Source: Lactococcus nasutitermitis
GTDB taxonomy: Bacteria; Bacillota; Bacilli; Lactobacillales; Streptococcaceae
Reading direction: 5' to 3'
DNA: 64,000 nucleotides
NCBI RefSeq assembly: GCF_018403765.1
Contig: NZ_BOVQ01000005.1
Location: 1 to 64,000, forward strand
Shown here: in pieces, positions 17,301 to 25,501 of the stretch
Position numbering within the stretch: the first letter of the stretch is position 1
Layout: the number at the start of each line of letters is the position of its first letter
Position numbers and translations under genes: made by a program
The notes under the pieces: generated by a model
The model's input: the letters and a program-made list of their open reading frames with translations, nothing else
Told to the model about the DNA's origin: nothing
Databases searched by the model: none

Positions 17301-17991
17301 AGACAGCACCCCAAATGGTACCAAAATTGTCAATACGGCAAACGAAACGCTGCTTGATACAACGGGACATTCGGTGACGAAAGCAACCGAAACCCGTCAA
17401 AATCAAGTGGTCACGCCAAGCGGCAGTACAAAGGTTGAACAGAACACCCTAAAACCTGTTAAAGAGGCAACTTACGTGGACGACTGGACAAGTGATAAAG
17501 AGCGTCCGCTCACGGTTGGTCAAACCTATACAATCAAAGTTCCAGGCTTTATCTGGGATAAAACGACCAATCAAGAAGTGAAAGCGACAGGCAGCGTGAT
17601 TTTTGTGGCGACTGCCCCCGTCATGACGGTTAAAATTCCTGTCAAATTGGATGCAAGTGGTCTTGCAGGGCATGATTTAGTCACAATGGAAGATTTATTC
17701 ATGAAAGATGCCACAACGAAAAAGGACATCAAAGTTGCCGAGTTTCGGGATAAAAATGCGGCGTCTGAAACGGTTCATGTGGAAAAGCCAAGCGTTCCGC
17801 AAACGCCGCAAAGCCCACAAGCACCCAAGACCCCCTTACAAGTCCTCACGAGTGTCTTACCTAAAACAGGCGATAAGGGTGGGGGACTCTTAGTGGGACT
17901 GGGTACTCTTGTTCTTCTAAGTGTGGCCGTATTAAAACGTAAAGCGATTGTTAGTCTGAAGCGTAAGCTGCGCCGTAAATTAAAAAAATGA
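11320..17991 (+). CDS. giant LPXTG cell-wall surface adhesin
   Basis: 2223 aa, sortase-anchored. A signal peptide spans about 1-33 (KRKNH, then a hydrophobic core). A thioester-type domain candidate contains YCID (Cys370) and, 58 residues on, T-E-V-A where such domains usually have T-Q-x-A. Two duplicated SpaA-like domains start near 774 and 1068 (KIDADT...TSGTTVIEG-type pattern). VaFE-type repeats start near 1428, 1549, 1676 and 2051, with V-E-E-T-L-L-D/M-E-D-L-F sequences. The C-terminus has LPKTG near 2182, a membrane helix and a basic tail. It sits where pCF10 carries its surface adhesins (prgA-C), upstream of the secretion genes, so a role in mating-pair contact is likely. Confidence 0.9.
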   Translation: MSHTKRKNHAPWLIAGSSLMLLTLGGVLSLQADSNPKSQLSTPPSIAQATKRFAPFAKQTAYVKAASDEKALAATRKLSKAGKIKGGALTLTLKATTAKEITENAQQGMAAESQSFNSKAGQAEAKRLDNQAHSLGIDTLSKWAISAQELATLQKGQTFSAYVTKLKQDANWENWSPEMQELFESGNAPLDATIHITPKKGETASSSSAVENLQQIYSGELVKFIPLAERGKIFNATGLKKFSQTPFVDASGDAAVFLKAKTMQGKASTQALLTQILKAKTLDEAMHTSLEQELKAKAPAVETLPDFLGGLVAHADSTNFSASGSGWVIQADGNFTATSNQATDYFINDPSGDGGGWVLAPNGRYYPSYCIDIADGGANESSSYVLNTVNNGNNGLTSGANAGNIANLLPSDPTSLNDLMDLLYAATEVAIAGNSQGVDAGTAQNLTANVAAVEEALNATHGTFGSFAKMTDGQIMSQSSWAGTWIGDNWSKITVQMTSDQKNAQGTAGPSATSNDLTIIGMGNADTKIKAPDASSLSEKLPLKSSDGNAELYVGDNGDLWVKALKPTNGTVTFPKLETKGTAGTSLGTAPFYIADKANNAEGAGLQTRLAPVGLFKAGTPAPGVINVSIKMLAMGENKGQKVQSTASYPTGLSQAGAVLEVENVATGRCLKATDAIDPDDPIKASSGTLTTGSDGNLQLEVGADGKYGLINLPIADDKGNFDTYRYVEVKAPKGEALSAPDEKGTFSFSADDTIDSATHNLETPETRIQDRPMVETGIAKIDADTNYQGTNGKPDLSGAELSLYVKTSDSGITVINGLTKSGTFVLVKQNQGIDPNTGKSAAVVLSADAHYAPNANGNIVLVTNQDGLAGKVMNLALPSADDLFWFETKTPKGFANNPDGLSEHFESSNAIDAANNNFEDDHKNSGTISDKPMLALSLDKNSTNAEFDAVLGKATYEAVDDQGIPLTVNEGLDPKTGATADIDVTTGTLVKNDQQLLEVEATNEGKIALQNIDGTKVSGNLHFVEENPADGHAKSNVKVNETIKPDTYSSDGTNFEANATTTDKPMGELALTKIDADTKSSTTQGAARLQGATLGIYAETSTSGTTVIEGVTYSGTLVPVAQSAGVNPQTGEPAPVNLSNGGTYAKDANGKVVLMSDTKGNFGEVQNLDLSQNLTYYGIELQAPYGYTRSTKAHVWHFTKDAKVDSASNNYEDSDDLKGTIADRVVDFDFMFDKVAGDNGATGLKGSGWTLTPVAGTATAANAENTLGKFNNSEQTNLIGRDTMISPDTGLATPVTKVSQLYLGATQLSHNFTDPQGALETGMVEFDHVQAGKYIASETTVPGGEIKAHDMEVDILPDGTPNGAPDDYEFKVTDETTHHVLTDQDIPVAYDPTKEGLLLLDDNNLLGKFNLGQIKDNPIVPPTLTTNAFDEATNKTTLGIGQVTIGDNVTATNVASAKTLTGVLVDSSGNPVKDNAGNVIQKSETVSADNQGNLNTSLVLPPFDDEAVPNAKFTVEETLLDETGKVLVEDKNYQNNPTETVTVGKVPTFSTQLSDNVIQFGNNVLQDKISGSGYEPNQQVQINVDGMVDSSTNKVLPATGSAVLTANDEGHLSGEVSVNVAISDASLAGHNLTALESAFLVINGKTSTKPVAKADNPTDKNETGTVTKVPDGATQVSIATVQVGENTIEDNYQSSNGSYVSGTQVLVKAGEWDVTKNKAISATGEATLTADENGKLDGKIPVTFTFDNSEMGDTIVTTETAYLVVDGKPSANPVVVNDSHTDQKEMVQLPEFQPHKEDNLIAGTDKNGKLSLTTVLEDLQELEDDRQNISNFALTNQNWDLTTDETSQTYQAEVATTEKNPAVNRPEQNRKMNNNNRNVLLGQSYDFPLMLDVRNLNQSAQETEIQMTDLLPTQYLNLLLNQVTIRNSEGKVLDPNLYTVTAGKETNGKTPITIAFKATKEVKDTNGQTVKIVDTTKIPLGERYFIDLPVSVKDSTPNGTKIVNTANETLLDTTGHSVTKATETRQNQVVTPSGSTKVEQNTLKPVKEATYVDDWTSDKERPLTVGQTYTIKVPGFIWDKTTNQEVKATGSVIFVATAPVMTVKIPVKLDASGLAGHDLVTMEDLFMKDATTKKDIKVAEFRDKNAASETVHVEKPSVPQTPQSPQAPKTPLQVLTSVLPKTGDKGGGLLVGLGTLVLLSVAVLKRKAIVSLKRKLRRKLKK

Positions 17992-18001
17992 AAGGAGCGA
18001 A

Positions 18002-18418
18002 ATGGAAAAAATCAACTATCAAAGGTACACAAGTAATCGTGAGAAGTCAATTCCTTTTGAAGTGGGCGCACATCTAGCGACGATTAAACGCGTCAGTCTC
18101 AAAGAGACCAAATCGGGACTTGAAAAGTTAGTCTTGTTGCTAGAGGGCGAGAGCGGAGAAACAGGCTTTTATTACTTGACCTTTAATAATTTTGTCGGAG
18201 AAAACCTCAACCTCATTTTAACCAGCATTGATGATAATGGAGAAGAAATTCCCCAGATGTCCTTTGGTTATGATGAGGCGACCGCTCAATTTTTAACGGG
18301 AAAGGAAGTCTATATCAAAGTCGGAATGGAAACCTATCAAGGAGAACAACGCTCGGTCATTAAGACGTTTCTCAACCAAGAAGAATTTGATTTTGCGACA
18401 AACTTTGAGGACGGCTAG
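18002..18418 (+). CDS. PrgE-like OB-fold ssDNA-binding protein
   Basis: 138 aa, 10 bp after the surface protein gene with AAAGGAG before the ATG. Short beta-rich chain: IPFEVGAHLATIKRVSLKE, LEKLVLLLEGESGETGFYYL, VYIKVGMETYQGEQRSVIK. Size, position between the adhesin and the PrgF/PrgH genes, and strand pattern match PrgE of pCF10, an OB-fold single-stranded DNA-binding protein. The assignment rests mostly on gene order and pattern, so it needs a structure-based comparison. Confidence 0.6.
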   Translation: MEKINYQRYTSNREKSIPFEVGAHLATIKRVSLKETKSGLEKLVLLLEGESGETGFYYLTFNNFVGENLNLILTSIDDNGEEIPQMSFGYDEATAQFLTGKEVYIKVGMETYQGEQRSVIKTFLNQEEFDFATNFEDG

Positions 18419-18450
18419 TCCTCATTTAGTAGAAGTTCAAACAACGTTTT

Positions 18451-18475
18451 AGGCAGTTTTCGACTGCCTTTTTTA
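18451..18475 (+). terminator. hairpin inside the transfer operon
   Basis: AGGCAGT and ACTGCCT flank TTTCG and are followed by TTTTTT: a textbook terminator between two co-directional transfer genes. It could lower expression of the downstream secretion genes relative to the adhesin. Confidence 0.75.
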
Positions 18476-18493
18476 AATTTAAAGGAGAACATA

Positions 18494-18721
18494 ATGTCAG
18501 AAGTACAGAAAATTATTACCGCGATTGGGGCCATTATTACCGTAGTGGGGCTCATCTCAATCTTGATTAACTTTAACACCATGCGAAAAGGGCTTTCTTA
18601 TGACCGCCCTGAAGAAGTCGATAAAGGCGTTTCAGGCATGTTAATGGGTGGCATTATTGCAGGAGGTGCAGCAACGATTGCGGCAGCCGCCGTGGCTGCC
18701 CTCTCCCTCATTCAATTTTAA
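18494..18721 (+). CDS. small two-helix membrane protein (PrgF-like, possible pilin-type subunit)
   Basis: 75 aa with a strong AAAGGAG site. Two hydrophobic helices, about 7-26 (ITAIGAIITVVGLISILI) and 50-73 (GGIIAGGAATIAAAAVAALS), are joined by a polar loop with YDRPEEVDKG. The Gly/Ala-rich second helix and size resemble VirB2/TrbC-type subunits or PrgF of pCF10. It lies immediately before the VirB6-like gene. Function inferred from topology and order. Confidence 0.6.
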   Translation: MSEVQKIITAIGAIITVVGLISILINFNTMRKGLSYDRPEEVDKGVSGMLMGGIIAGGAATIAAAAVAALSLIQF

Positions 18722-18730
18722 GGAGACATC

Positions 18731-19513
18731 ATGAACTATACAACCGATACAGTCAAGCAGATTTTTAAGAACCTGCATGACTATAATCCCGTTGTGAGTG
18801 GTGTGATTGATAAAGTCACAAAAGTCTTGATTCCCATTTCTCTTGCCCTCTTGGCGATTTTGTTCATGGTAGAGTGGTTAGAGTTTAGAAAGCAACTCAT
18901 CAAAGAGGGAGGAACGCCCACCATGGAGTTGCTGGCAAACTTGGCTATCAAATATCTCATGGCCTATGCCTTGATTATGCTTTCGCCCTATATTGTAGAT
19001 GGCGTGATTTGGCTGGGCATTCAGATTTCCGAATGGATCAATTCGGTCATGCCCTCGCAAAATCTCAAAACCACCATTCCAACGATTAAAGGCTCGATTG
19101 CGTGGTATGAAAAGCCCTTCCTCTATGTCCTCATGGCGATTGCCCAAGTCGTGGATTGGTTAGGCTCATGGATCACGAGTATCATTGTTTATCTGCGCGC
19201 CTTGACCCTCTTCTTTTATAAAGGACTAGCGCCTTTGATGGTCGTCTTCTTTATGAATGATGAACTGAGAAGCATTTCACTAGGCTTTCTCAAGCAGTTA
19301 GGGGCGCTGGTGATTCAAGGGAGCTTGCTGATTCTCATTATTGGGATTTATCCTGCGATTGTGAGTAGCGATTTTCTAACCGTGAGTGCAAGCAGCGACT
19401 TTTTAAGTAACGTCGGCGCTTTTTTTACGGTCATTGGAAAAGCCGTCATTTTCATCTTACTCATCATCGGCTCGCAACGCCTCGCGAATAAATTGATGGG
19501 GGTACTTGGCTAA
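18731..19513 (+). CDS. VirB6-like polytopic membrane protein (PrgH-like)
   Basis: 260 aa with about six membrane helices: for example IPISLALLAILFMVEWL, YLMAYALIMLSPYIVDGVIW, MVVFFMNDELRSISLGFL and FFTVIGKAVIFILLIIG. It starts 9 bp after the previous gene with AAGGAG and its stop overlaps the next ATG. Position directly before the PrgI and VirB4 genes identifies it as the channel scaffold of the type IV secretion system, the VirB6/TrbL equivalent in Gram-positive systems. Confidence 0.8.
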   Translation: MNYTTDTVKQIFKNLHDYNPVVSGVIDKVTKVLIPISLALLAILFMVEWLEFRKQLIKEGGTPTMELLANLAIKYLMAYALIMLSPYIVDGVIWLGIQISEWINSVMPSQNLKTTIPTIKGSIAWYEKPFLYVLMAIAQVVDWLGSWITSIIVYLRALTLFFYKGLAPLMVVFFMNDELRSISLGFLKQLGALVIQGSLLILIIGIYPAIVSSDFLTVSASSDFLSNVGAFFTVIGKAVIFILLIIGSQRLANKLMGVLG

Positions 19514-19893
19514 TGGCACAATCAGAATTTTATAAAGACTTATCCAAAATCGAAAAGAAGTATCATGGGATTTCACTCAAAAAAATCAAAATTGGCTTTC
19601 AATTCTTTGGGATTACGCTGATTGCCCTTGCGGAATCGTTCTTGGTTCCCGATTGGGCCTTTTATTTAGTGACACTTCCCACAGCCCTTCTTTTAGGAAC
19701 CATTCCAGCACTGGATTACATGGATAAATGGAAAAGGGTCAAACGAAAACTCGAACTCTTTTTTGTTTATGAAGACAATTTTTACACCACAGGTCAGATC
19801 AGGAGGTATGAGGCCAATGAATTTATTGAAAAAGACAACGTTCGCGAAACAGGAGACTTCCTCCTTAGCGAAACACCGAACCACGCGTTCTAA
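19513..19893 (+). CDS. PrgI-family conjugation protein
   Basis: 126 aa, start overlapping the previous stop (TAATG). A basic N-terminus is followed by two membrane helices (GFQFFGITLIALAESFLVP, WAFYLVTLPTALLLGTIPAL), the normal topology of PrgI/VirB3-like proteins that sit in front of VirB4. Its 3' third overlaps the VirB4 gene by 77 bp in another frame, unusually long. The next gene's ribosome binding site (AGGAGG at 19801) lies inside it, implying translational coupling. Confidence 0.75.
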   Translation: MAQSEFYKDLSKIEKKYHGISLKKIKIGFQFFGITLIALAESFLVPDWAFYLVTLPTALLLGTIPALDYMDKWKRVKRKLELFFVYEDNFYTTGQIRRYEANEFIEKDNVRETGDFLLSETPNHAF

Positions 19894-22192
19894 GAAAAAA
19901 GCCAATCCCAACAGTATGCACCGCATTAAATACACCAGTCAATTTGAAAATGGACTCATGCACATTGTGGGACAAGAAAGTTCCAAAATGTATCGCTTGG
20001 GGGAATTGAACTATGAAATCTCTGATGATCACACGCAAGACAATACGGTGATTTCTTATGTGGAAGCCCTGAATACCCTTAACCAGAACGCTCGCTACCA
20101 ACTCTATATTACCAATCGGAAAGTCAAAGCCAGTAGCTTAGAACACGTCCTGCATGACTACCAAGGCGATGAGAATGATAGTTTACGCATAGAGATGAAT
20201 ACCGTCATTCAAACCCAACAAAAAACAGACCCCAAGAATTTTACAGCAACCAAGTATGCGATTTTTACCACCAAGGCAAGAACGCTTGCAATCGCCAATC
20301 ACGAACTAGATAAATTGAACACCAATTTCATCAACCGCTTTGATTCAAAAGACGTGAAGCTCACAAGTCAACCGCTCACAGGGATTGAACGTTTGGAAGT
20401 CATGAGTGACCTGTTAAGACCCAATCACCCTTTTACCACAAGCTACCAAGACATCGCACTGTCAAATCTGCCAAGTAAAGCCTTTATTGTGCCGAGTCAT
20501 TTGAAATTTCCCAATGGTGCAGATTTCTTTCGAGTTGGTAAAAGATACGCCCGTGTCTTCTACGTCCGCGAATTTCCAAAATACTTAGAGGACAAGTTGA
20601 TTAAAGAGCTTTGTGGCGCAGGCATCGAGATAGACATTAGCCTGCATGCCCAAACCTACGATATGGTTAAAGCAAGACGTGACATTAACACCAAAAAGAC
20701 CCTCAATCGGTCAGAAATTCGTAAGCAACAACGCAAAAACTTCAAACGAGGCTTTTCAGACGATGACATTTCTGGCGAAGAAAGTGAAATCCAGTATGCG
20801 GCTGAGGGACAGTTGAATGCCTTTAAGGAAGAAGGACAAAAACTTTTTTCAGGGATTTTTGCGGTCTATCAAGCAGCGGACACCAAAGAGGAGCTAGACA
20901 AAAACACCGAAACCATTCTAGGGATTGGTCAAACTTATGATGTGGAATTTGAAGCGGTGGAGCAGTATAACGAAGAAGCCTTGAATACCATTCTCCCGAT
21001 TGGCAAACCCTATCTGGATGTGGAGATGAACTTCATGCGTGATATGACTTCTCTTAATGTCGCAACGCAAATTCCATGGTCCAACATCAACCTATTAAGC
21101 AAAAATGGGCTTTTCTATGGACGTAACCAATTGACCCATAACATGATTAGTGTCAACCGCCTCAAAGACTTGATTACACCAAGCGGCTTATATCTTGGCT
21201 CATCGGGTTCAGGCAAGGGCATGACCGTCAAGTGGGAAATGCTCAATGTCTTGTTGAAATGGCGCAAGCACCGCTTGATTATTGTGGACCCAGAAAGTGA
21301 ATACCTCAAAATCGCCAAGCGTTTCGGGGCAGAAATCTTAGATATTTCAACAGGCACGCCGCACCACTTGAACATCTTAGATTTGGTCGATAAAAACCTC
21401 TTAAAAGCAGAAGACCGTAATGTGGACTTGATTAAAGAAAAAACCAATCTTCTCTCTAGTCTCTTTGATAGCCTCTTAAAATCCTTTAGTGATGCCGAGG
21501 AAACCATGGTCGATCGCGTGACGCGTTTGACTTATGAACGCTATTCAGAACCGACACTGGTCGAGTGGCACAAGGTGCTCTTAGAACAACCCGAAGAATT
21601 GGCTAAAAACTTTGCGACAAAAATTGAACGCTTTACGATTGGCTCGCAGGATATTTTTGCCCACAAAACCAATATTGACTTGAATGCCCGCTTTGTCGTC
21701 TTTAATATCAAGCAGTTGGACCCACGGCTTAAACCCTTTGCCATGAAAGTCATTCTGGATCAGATTTGGAAGCAGGTGGTTTCAGGGCAAGGCAAAGTTA
21801 CGACCCACTTGTACTTTGATGAATTGCAGCTGATGTTTAATGATGAAGCCACCGCGCAATGGTTCTCAGGCCTCTGGTCACGTGTCCGTAAATATGGCAC
21901 CGTCACGAACGGCATTACCCAAAAGGTAGGGACCCTCTTAAACTCTGAAGCGGGGCGCGCCATGATTACCAACAGTGAGTTTATTGTTCTCCTCCGCCAA
22001 AAGATTGATGACATCAATCGCCTGCGTGAAGTCATGACCTTAAGCCCACAGCTGGTGAAATACGTACAAGAAACGGCCCCACAAGGCACAGGTTTGATTT
22101 ACGCAGGAGGCACGATTGTGCCTTTTGAAAACCCGATTCCAAAAGACACGGCACTCTTTGAGTTGATGAACACCGACGCAAACGCCGCCTAG
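19817..22192 (+). CDS. VirB4/TraE-type transfer ATPase (PrgJ-like)
   Basis: 791 aa, motor ATPase of the type IV secretion channel. Walker A GSSGSGKG covers residues 462-468 in YLGSSGSGKGMTVK. Walker B is HLYFDELQ with Asp668-Glu669. The region between holds IVDPESEYLKIAKRFGAE, typical of VirB4. Start chosen at 19817 because AGGAGG (19801-19806) lies 10 nt upstream; the frame is open further up to 19763, but the ATG at 19808 is too close to that site. Overlaps the PrgI gene. All motifs intact. Confidence 0.93.
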   Translation: MNLLKKTTFAKQETSSLAKHRTTRSKKKANPNSMHRIKYTSQFENGLMHIVGQESSKMYRLGELNYEISDDHTQDNTVISYVEALNTLNQNARYQLYITNRKVKASSLEHVLHDYQGDENDSLRIEMNTVIQTQQKTDPKNFTATKYAIFTTKARTLAIANHELDKLNTNFINRFDSKDVKLTSQPLTGIERLEVMSDLLRPNHPFTTSYQDIALSNLPSKAFIVPSHLKFPNGADFFRVGKRYARVFYVREFPKYLEDKLIKELCGAGIEIDISLHAQTYDMVKARRDINTKKTLNRSEIRKQQRKNFKRGFSDDDISGEESEIQYAAEGQLNAFKEEGQKLFSGIFAVYQAADTKEELDKNTETILGIGQTYDVEFEAVEQYNEEALNTILPIGKPYLDVEMNFMRDMTSLNVATQIPWSNINLLSKNGLFYGRNQLTHNMISVNRLKDLITPSGLYLGSSGSGKGMTVKWEMLNVLLKWRKHRLIIVDPESEYLKIAKRFGAEILDISTGTPHHLNILDLVDKNLLKAEDRNVDLIKEKTNLLSSLFDSLLKSFSDAEETMVDRVTRLTYERYSEPTLVEWHKVLLEQPEELAKNFATKIERFTIGSQDIFAHKTNIDLNARFVVFNIKQLDPRLKPFAMKVILDQIWKQVVSGQGKVTTHLYFDELQLMFNDEATAQWFSGLWSRVRKYGTVTNGITQKVGTLLNSEAGRAMITNSEFIVLLRQKIDDINRLREVMTLSPQLVKYVQETAPQGTGLIYAGGTIVPFENPIPKDTALFELMNTDANAA

Positions 22193-22202
22193 AGGGAGGA
22201 AA

Positions 22203-24794
22203 ATGGACGAGAAACAAAAGCAACAGCTTAAAAAATCCATTCAGGTTAAGCAACGGGCAACTGAACCCCTCAAAGAAACAGCCCAGCAAAAACCTCGTCA
22301 AATGCGCCTGACGGCTTCAAAAAATGTGCATCTCGCAAGGAAAATGTTGCGTCTCAAACGCAAAAGCGCACAGAGATTAACGCCCAAAGAAACTCATGAT
22401 TTGGAAACTCTAAAAGTGCAGCTCAAACAAAACGATGTTTCTGGAGGAGAAAATGAAATAGGGGAAGCTAAGCGAGAGCTTGCGGCAAGAAAACTCTTGC
22501 TCAAAAAAATGCAAAAGCAAGACCCGTCTTATCTCCCCATGCAGCTTAAACTCAATGGTCAAGCAGCGGTGAAAGAAAATCTCATGGGTTCACCTGCGAG
22601 TGTCTTAGAAAGTGATGAGACGGTTTCTGATGGGGTCGAAAAAGTCCAAAAGACCATGCGGCAAGGAAGATTGGCTAAGCAGCAGGTTGAGTTAACCAAA
22701 TCTGGGGGACGTGTCGCCTTGAAACTGACGAAACGGACGTATGGGCTGACGAATCGAACGTTCAATTTGATCCAAGGCAAAGGATTTACCCGAACACCCG
22801 ATGACTTAAAACTCCGTAAGCAACTCAAACGCCGTTATCAACGCTTTATCCAGCAAAAGAAATTGAGAAAAGAAGCCAAACAGGCGAAAGCATCAACGTC
22901 CCTTGTGATGAACCTGCTTCGCGGGAAGATTTCGCCAAAAGAAGCGTTCAAAAGCTTAGCGCACAATCCTTTCGTCTGGATTGCCAGTCTGATTTTGGTT
23001 TTGGTCTTGATGATTGTGGCCGCAGCCGCAGATGTTCCTAATCCCTCAATCAAACAAAATGATTTTGAACTCACGGACGCATGGGTGGAGATGACAAAAC
23101 TGGACGCTGACCATTCCAAAGACGGCAATCAATTTTATACGAATTTTGATGGGGTCATGTTTTATATGAATGAGAAGTTTGATGATTATGACGTCAATGG
23201 TGTGTTATCAAATGGTCAATCCGCCAAAGCGTACCTTTCTGACTTGTGGGCAGCCCTCAATGGGAAAGCGCCGAATTATGAATTAACAACGATGGATGAG
23301 CTAGAGAAAAAGGGCGCTTATGCGCTCAGTCAAGAGGATTACACCAATATGAAGCAGATGATTTCTGAAATAGGTTATCAAGCGCTGGATGGGCAACTGT
23401 CTTTCCCTTATGCGACAGATAATCTCATCATCAATCGGCGCTTTGGCTATGAGGGGACTAAGCTCCACCATAGCATTGAGGTCACAACGTCTGAAAATCA
23501 ACCGATTGTTGCCCCACTCTCAGGCAAGGTGACGATCAATTCCAACCAGCAAATCACGATTGAAAACACGAACCAAGAAGAAAAAGTCAGCCTCCAAAAG
23601 GTGGATACGAGCCGACTCACCAATGGTCAAAATATCACTTCTAGCGCTTTGATTGGAAAGAGTTTAGCAAGTACCCTTGAAATCACCCTTCAAAAATACG
23701 ATGACGAAACGAAAAGCTGGAAATGGGTCAACCCTGCTTTTTATTTTCCAAAAGTCACTTATACGCAAATGACACAGCTTGCGGCGAATGATTACAACCC
23801 TGATAGTAGTCAGTTGGCCTCTGCCCAAGCCATTTACAATTATGCCATGGCACACGGTGGAACTTTGAATGGCGTCTGTGCGGTGCTTGGTAATTATCAA
23901 GTGGAAGGAAATCTTGACCCGACGGCGGTCGAGACCATTTACGACGAACCCTTTAAAATGGGCCCGCGTAAACAGGCAGCACAAGCGGCTGGTTTTGCGA
24001 TTGAAAAGATGGACGCGGCTTATGCCGCTAGATACCCTGCCATTCATCAAGCTGGGATTGGCTTAGGGCAATGGACGAACGAGCGCGATATTGCCCTTCA
24101 AGCCTTTGCCAAAGCTCAAAAGAAACCATGGTATGATGGGATCTTACAAATCCAATTTGCGACTACAGGGGATTCGCCCGGTGCGATTACCGCTTTGAAT
24201 AATACCCTGCAAGGAAAAGTCGGGAAAGACCTCCCTACGCTGACCAATTATTTCTTGACCTATTGGGAGGGGAATCCCGGCAATAAAATTTCAGAACGTA
24301 TTCAAGCGGCTCAAAACTGGCTGGCTTATTTTAGGCGGGCCGCTAGTGGCAGCTCTGGAAAAGCAGATGTCTCTGTTCCTCCTGAGTATGCAGGGAAGCT
24401 TATAGAGCCAGCTCCGAATGAACAAGATGTCACAGGCTATCCAGGCAATAATTACGCCCTCAATAACTGCACATGGTACGTCTATAACCGAGAATATCAG
24501 TTAGGCAATCACATTCCAGCAAATCTCGGCAATGGCGGCCAATGGGGCATCAGTGCTAAAGCGGCAGGCTATGCGACATCCTCCACCCCAAAAGTAGGCG
24601 ATATGGCATCCTTTACCCCTGGTCTATTAGGATGTTCTCCAATGTACGGGCACGTTGCTTTTGTGGAAGTCGTCAATCCAGACGGAAGCTTTCTTGTGAG
24701 TGAGATGAATGTGGTTGATCCTGGCTCTGGCAAGATTAGCTATCGCGTGATTGCATCAAATGTTGGGATTACATTTATTGATCCAACAAAATAA
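22203..24794 (+). CDS. PrgK-like conjugal cell-wall hydrolase
   Basis: 863 aa, opens a path through peptidoglycan. The first 250 residues are very basic and coiled (cytoplasmic), followed by one membrane helix (about 256-275, WIASLILVLVLMIVAAA). The outer part has a LytM-like segment around 400-500 (FGYEGTKLHHSIEV) lacking clear zinc ligands. A phage-tail-lysozyme-like domain (about 530-700, CAVLGNYQVEGNLDPTA, GIGLGQWT) and a C-terminal CHAP domain with Cys756 (NNCTWYVYN) and His817 (YGHVAFVE) follow. The three-domain order matches PrgK of pCF10. AGGGAGGA precedes the ATG, 10 bp after VirB4. Confidence 0.9.
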   Translation: MDEKQKQQLKKSIQVKQRATEPLKETAQQKPRQMRLTASKNVHLARKMLRLKRKSAQRLTPKETHDLETLKVQLKQNDVSGGENEIGEAKRELAARKLLLKKMQKQDPSYLPMQLKLNGQAAVKENLMGSPASVLESDETVSDGVEKVQKTMRQGRLAKQQVELTKSGGRVALKLTKRTYGLTNRTFNLIQGKGFTRTPDDLKLRKQLKRRYQRFIQQKKLRKEAKQAKASTSLVMNLLRGKISPKEAFKSLAHNPFVWIASLILVLVLMIVAAAADVPNPSIKQNDFELTDAWVEMTKLDADHSKDGNQFYTNFDGVMFYMNEKFDDYDVNGVLSNGQSAKAYLSDLWAALNGKAPNYELTTMDELEKKGAYALSQEDYTNMKQMISEIGYQALDGQLSFPYATDNLIINRRFGYEGTKLHHSIEVTTSENQPIVAPLSGKVTINSNQQITIENTNQEEKVSLQKVDTSRLTNGQNITSSALIGKSLASTLEITLQKYDDETKSWKWVNPAFYFPKVTYTQMTQLAANDYNPDSSQLASAQAIYNYAMAHGGTLNGVCAVLGNYQVEGNLDPTAVETIYDEPFKMGPRKQAAQAAGFAIEKMDAAYAARYPAIHQAGIGLGQWTNERDIALQAFAKAQKKPWYDGILQIQFATTGDSPGAITALNNTLQGKVGKDLPTLTNYFLTYWEGNPGNKISERIQAAQNWLAYFRRAASGSSGKADVSVPPEYAGKLIEPAPNEQDVTGYPGNNYALNNCTWYVYNREYQLGNHIPANLGNGGQWGISAKAAGYATSSTPKVGDMASFTPGLLGCSPMYGHVAFVEVVNPDGSFLVSEMNVVDPGSGKISYRVIASNVGITFIDPTK

Positions 24795-24811
24795 GGAAAA
24801 AGAGGTAAAAA

Positions 24812-25501
24812 TTGATTAACGAACAAAAATTACAACTGGTCAAACGGCTAGGCATTGGAGCAGCGGTGGTCTTGCTTTTATTGACTGGTTTCTTAGGTGG
24901 ATTGCGGTTCGGAAAACCTGCAAAAGTATCTCAAAAGCTGGTACCCGTAAAGGGTGCTTCCACCTCTGCTTTATCAACGAACAATGTCACGCATTTCTTG
25001 ATGGAATATTACACGAAAAAAGAACTGACGGAAAATCGGAATCGTTATAAAAACCTGATGACCGATGAAATGTACCGTGAGGCCGTTGCGGCAGAAAATC
25101 AACCTGTCAATCAGGCTTATAAAGGCTATATTATCAATCAGGTCTATCAAAAAGCGACGATTTACCTTGATGAAACAGATTTGACGGCGCTCTGTGTAGT
25201 GCATTATACCAATACCCAGCGCTCCAGTCTTCAATCAACCGTAGGGGAATTAAAAGACCAAGCTAATATGGATACGGTTCTATTGAGCTACACCAAAGAA
25301 GGCAAAAAGCTCCTTGTTAATAATATTCAAAACGTGGCTTTTTCTGAACCCTTAGACGCAGATAATCAAAATGAATATCCAGAAAGCACTACCGCTAGTT
25401 CCTCCTCTAATGCACTCGGAACAAAGCCCAATGACAAGGTGTCAATTACAGGGAGTGGCGTCACGTCATCAAGTGCAACGGGAAAAGGAGGTCATCAATA
25501 A
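24812..25501 (+). CDS. VirB8-like conjugation protein (PrgL-like)
   Basis: 229 aa bitopic protein: short cytoplasmic N-terminus, one helix (about 13-32, AVVLLLLTGFLGGL), then an extracytoplasmic domain of about 150 residues (VTHFLMEYYTKKELTENRNR onward) of the NTF2-like type seen in TcpC/VirB8 proteins, and a low-complexity Ser/Thr tail. The start is TTG at 24812 with AGAGG 5 nt upstream; there is no suitable ATG. Its stop overlaps the next start (ATAATG). Confidence 0.75.
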   Translation: MINEQKLQLVKRLGIGAAVVLLLLTGFLGGLRFGKPAKVSQKLVPVKGASTSALSTNNVTHFLMEYYTKKELTENRNRYKNLMTDEMYREAVAAENQPVNQAYKGYIINQVYQKATIYLDETDLTALCVVHYTNTQRSSLQSTVGELKDQANMDTVLLSYTKEGKKLLVNNIQNVAFSEPLDADNQNEYPESTTASSSSNALGTKPNDKVSITGSGVTSSSATGKGGHQ

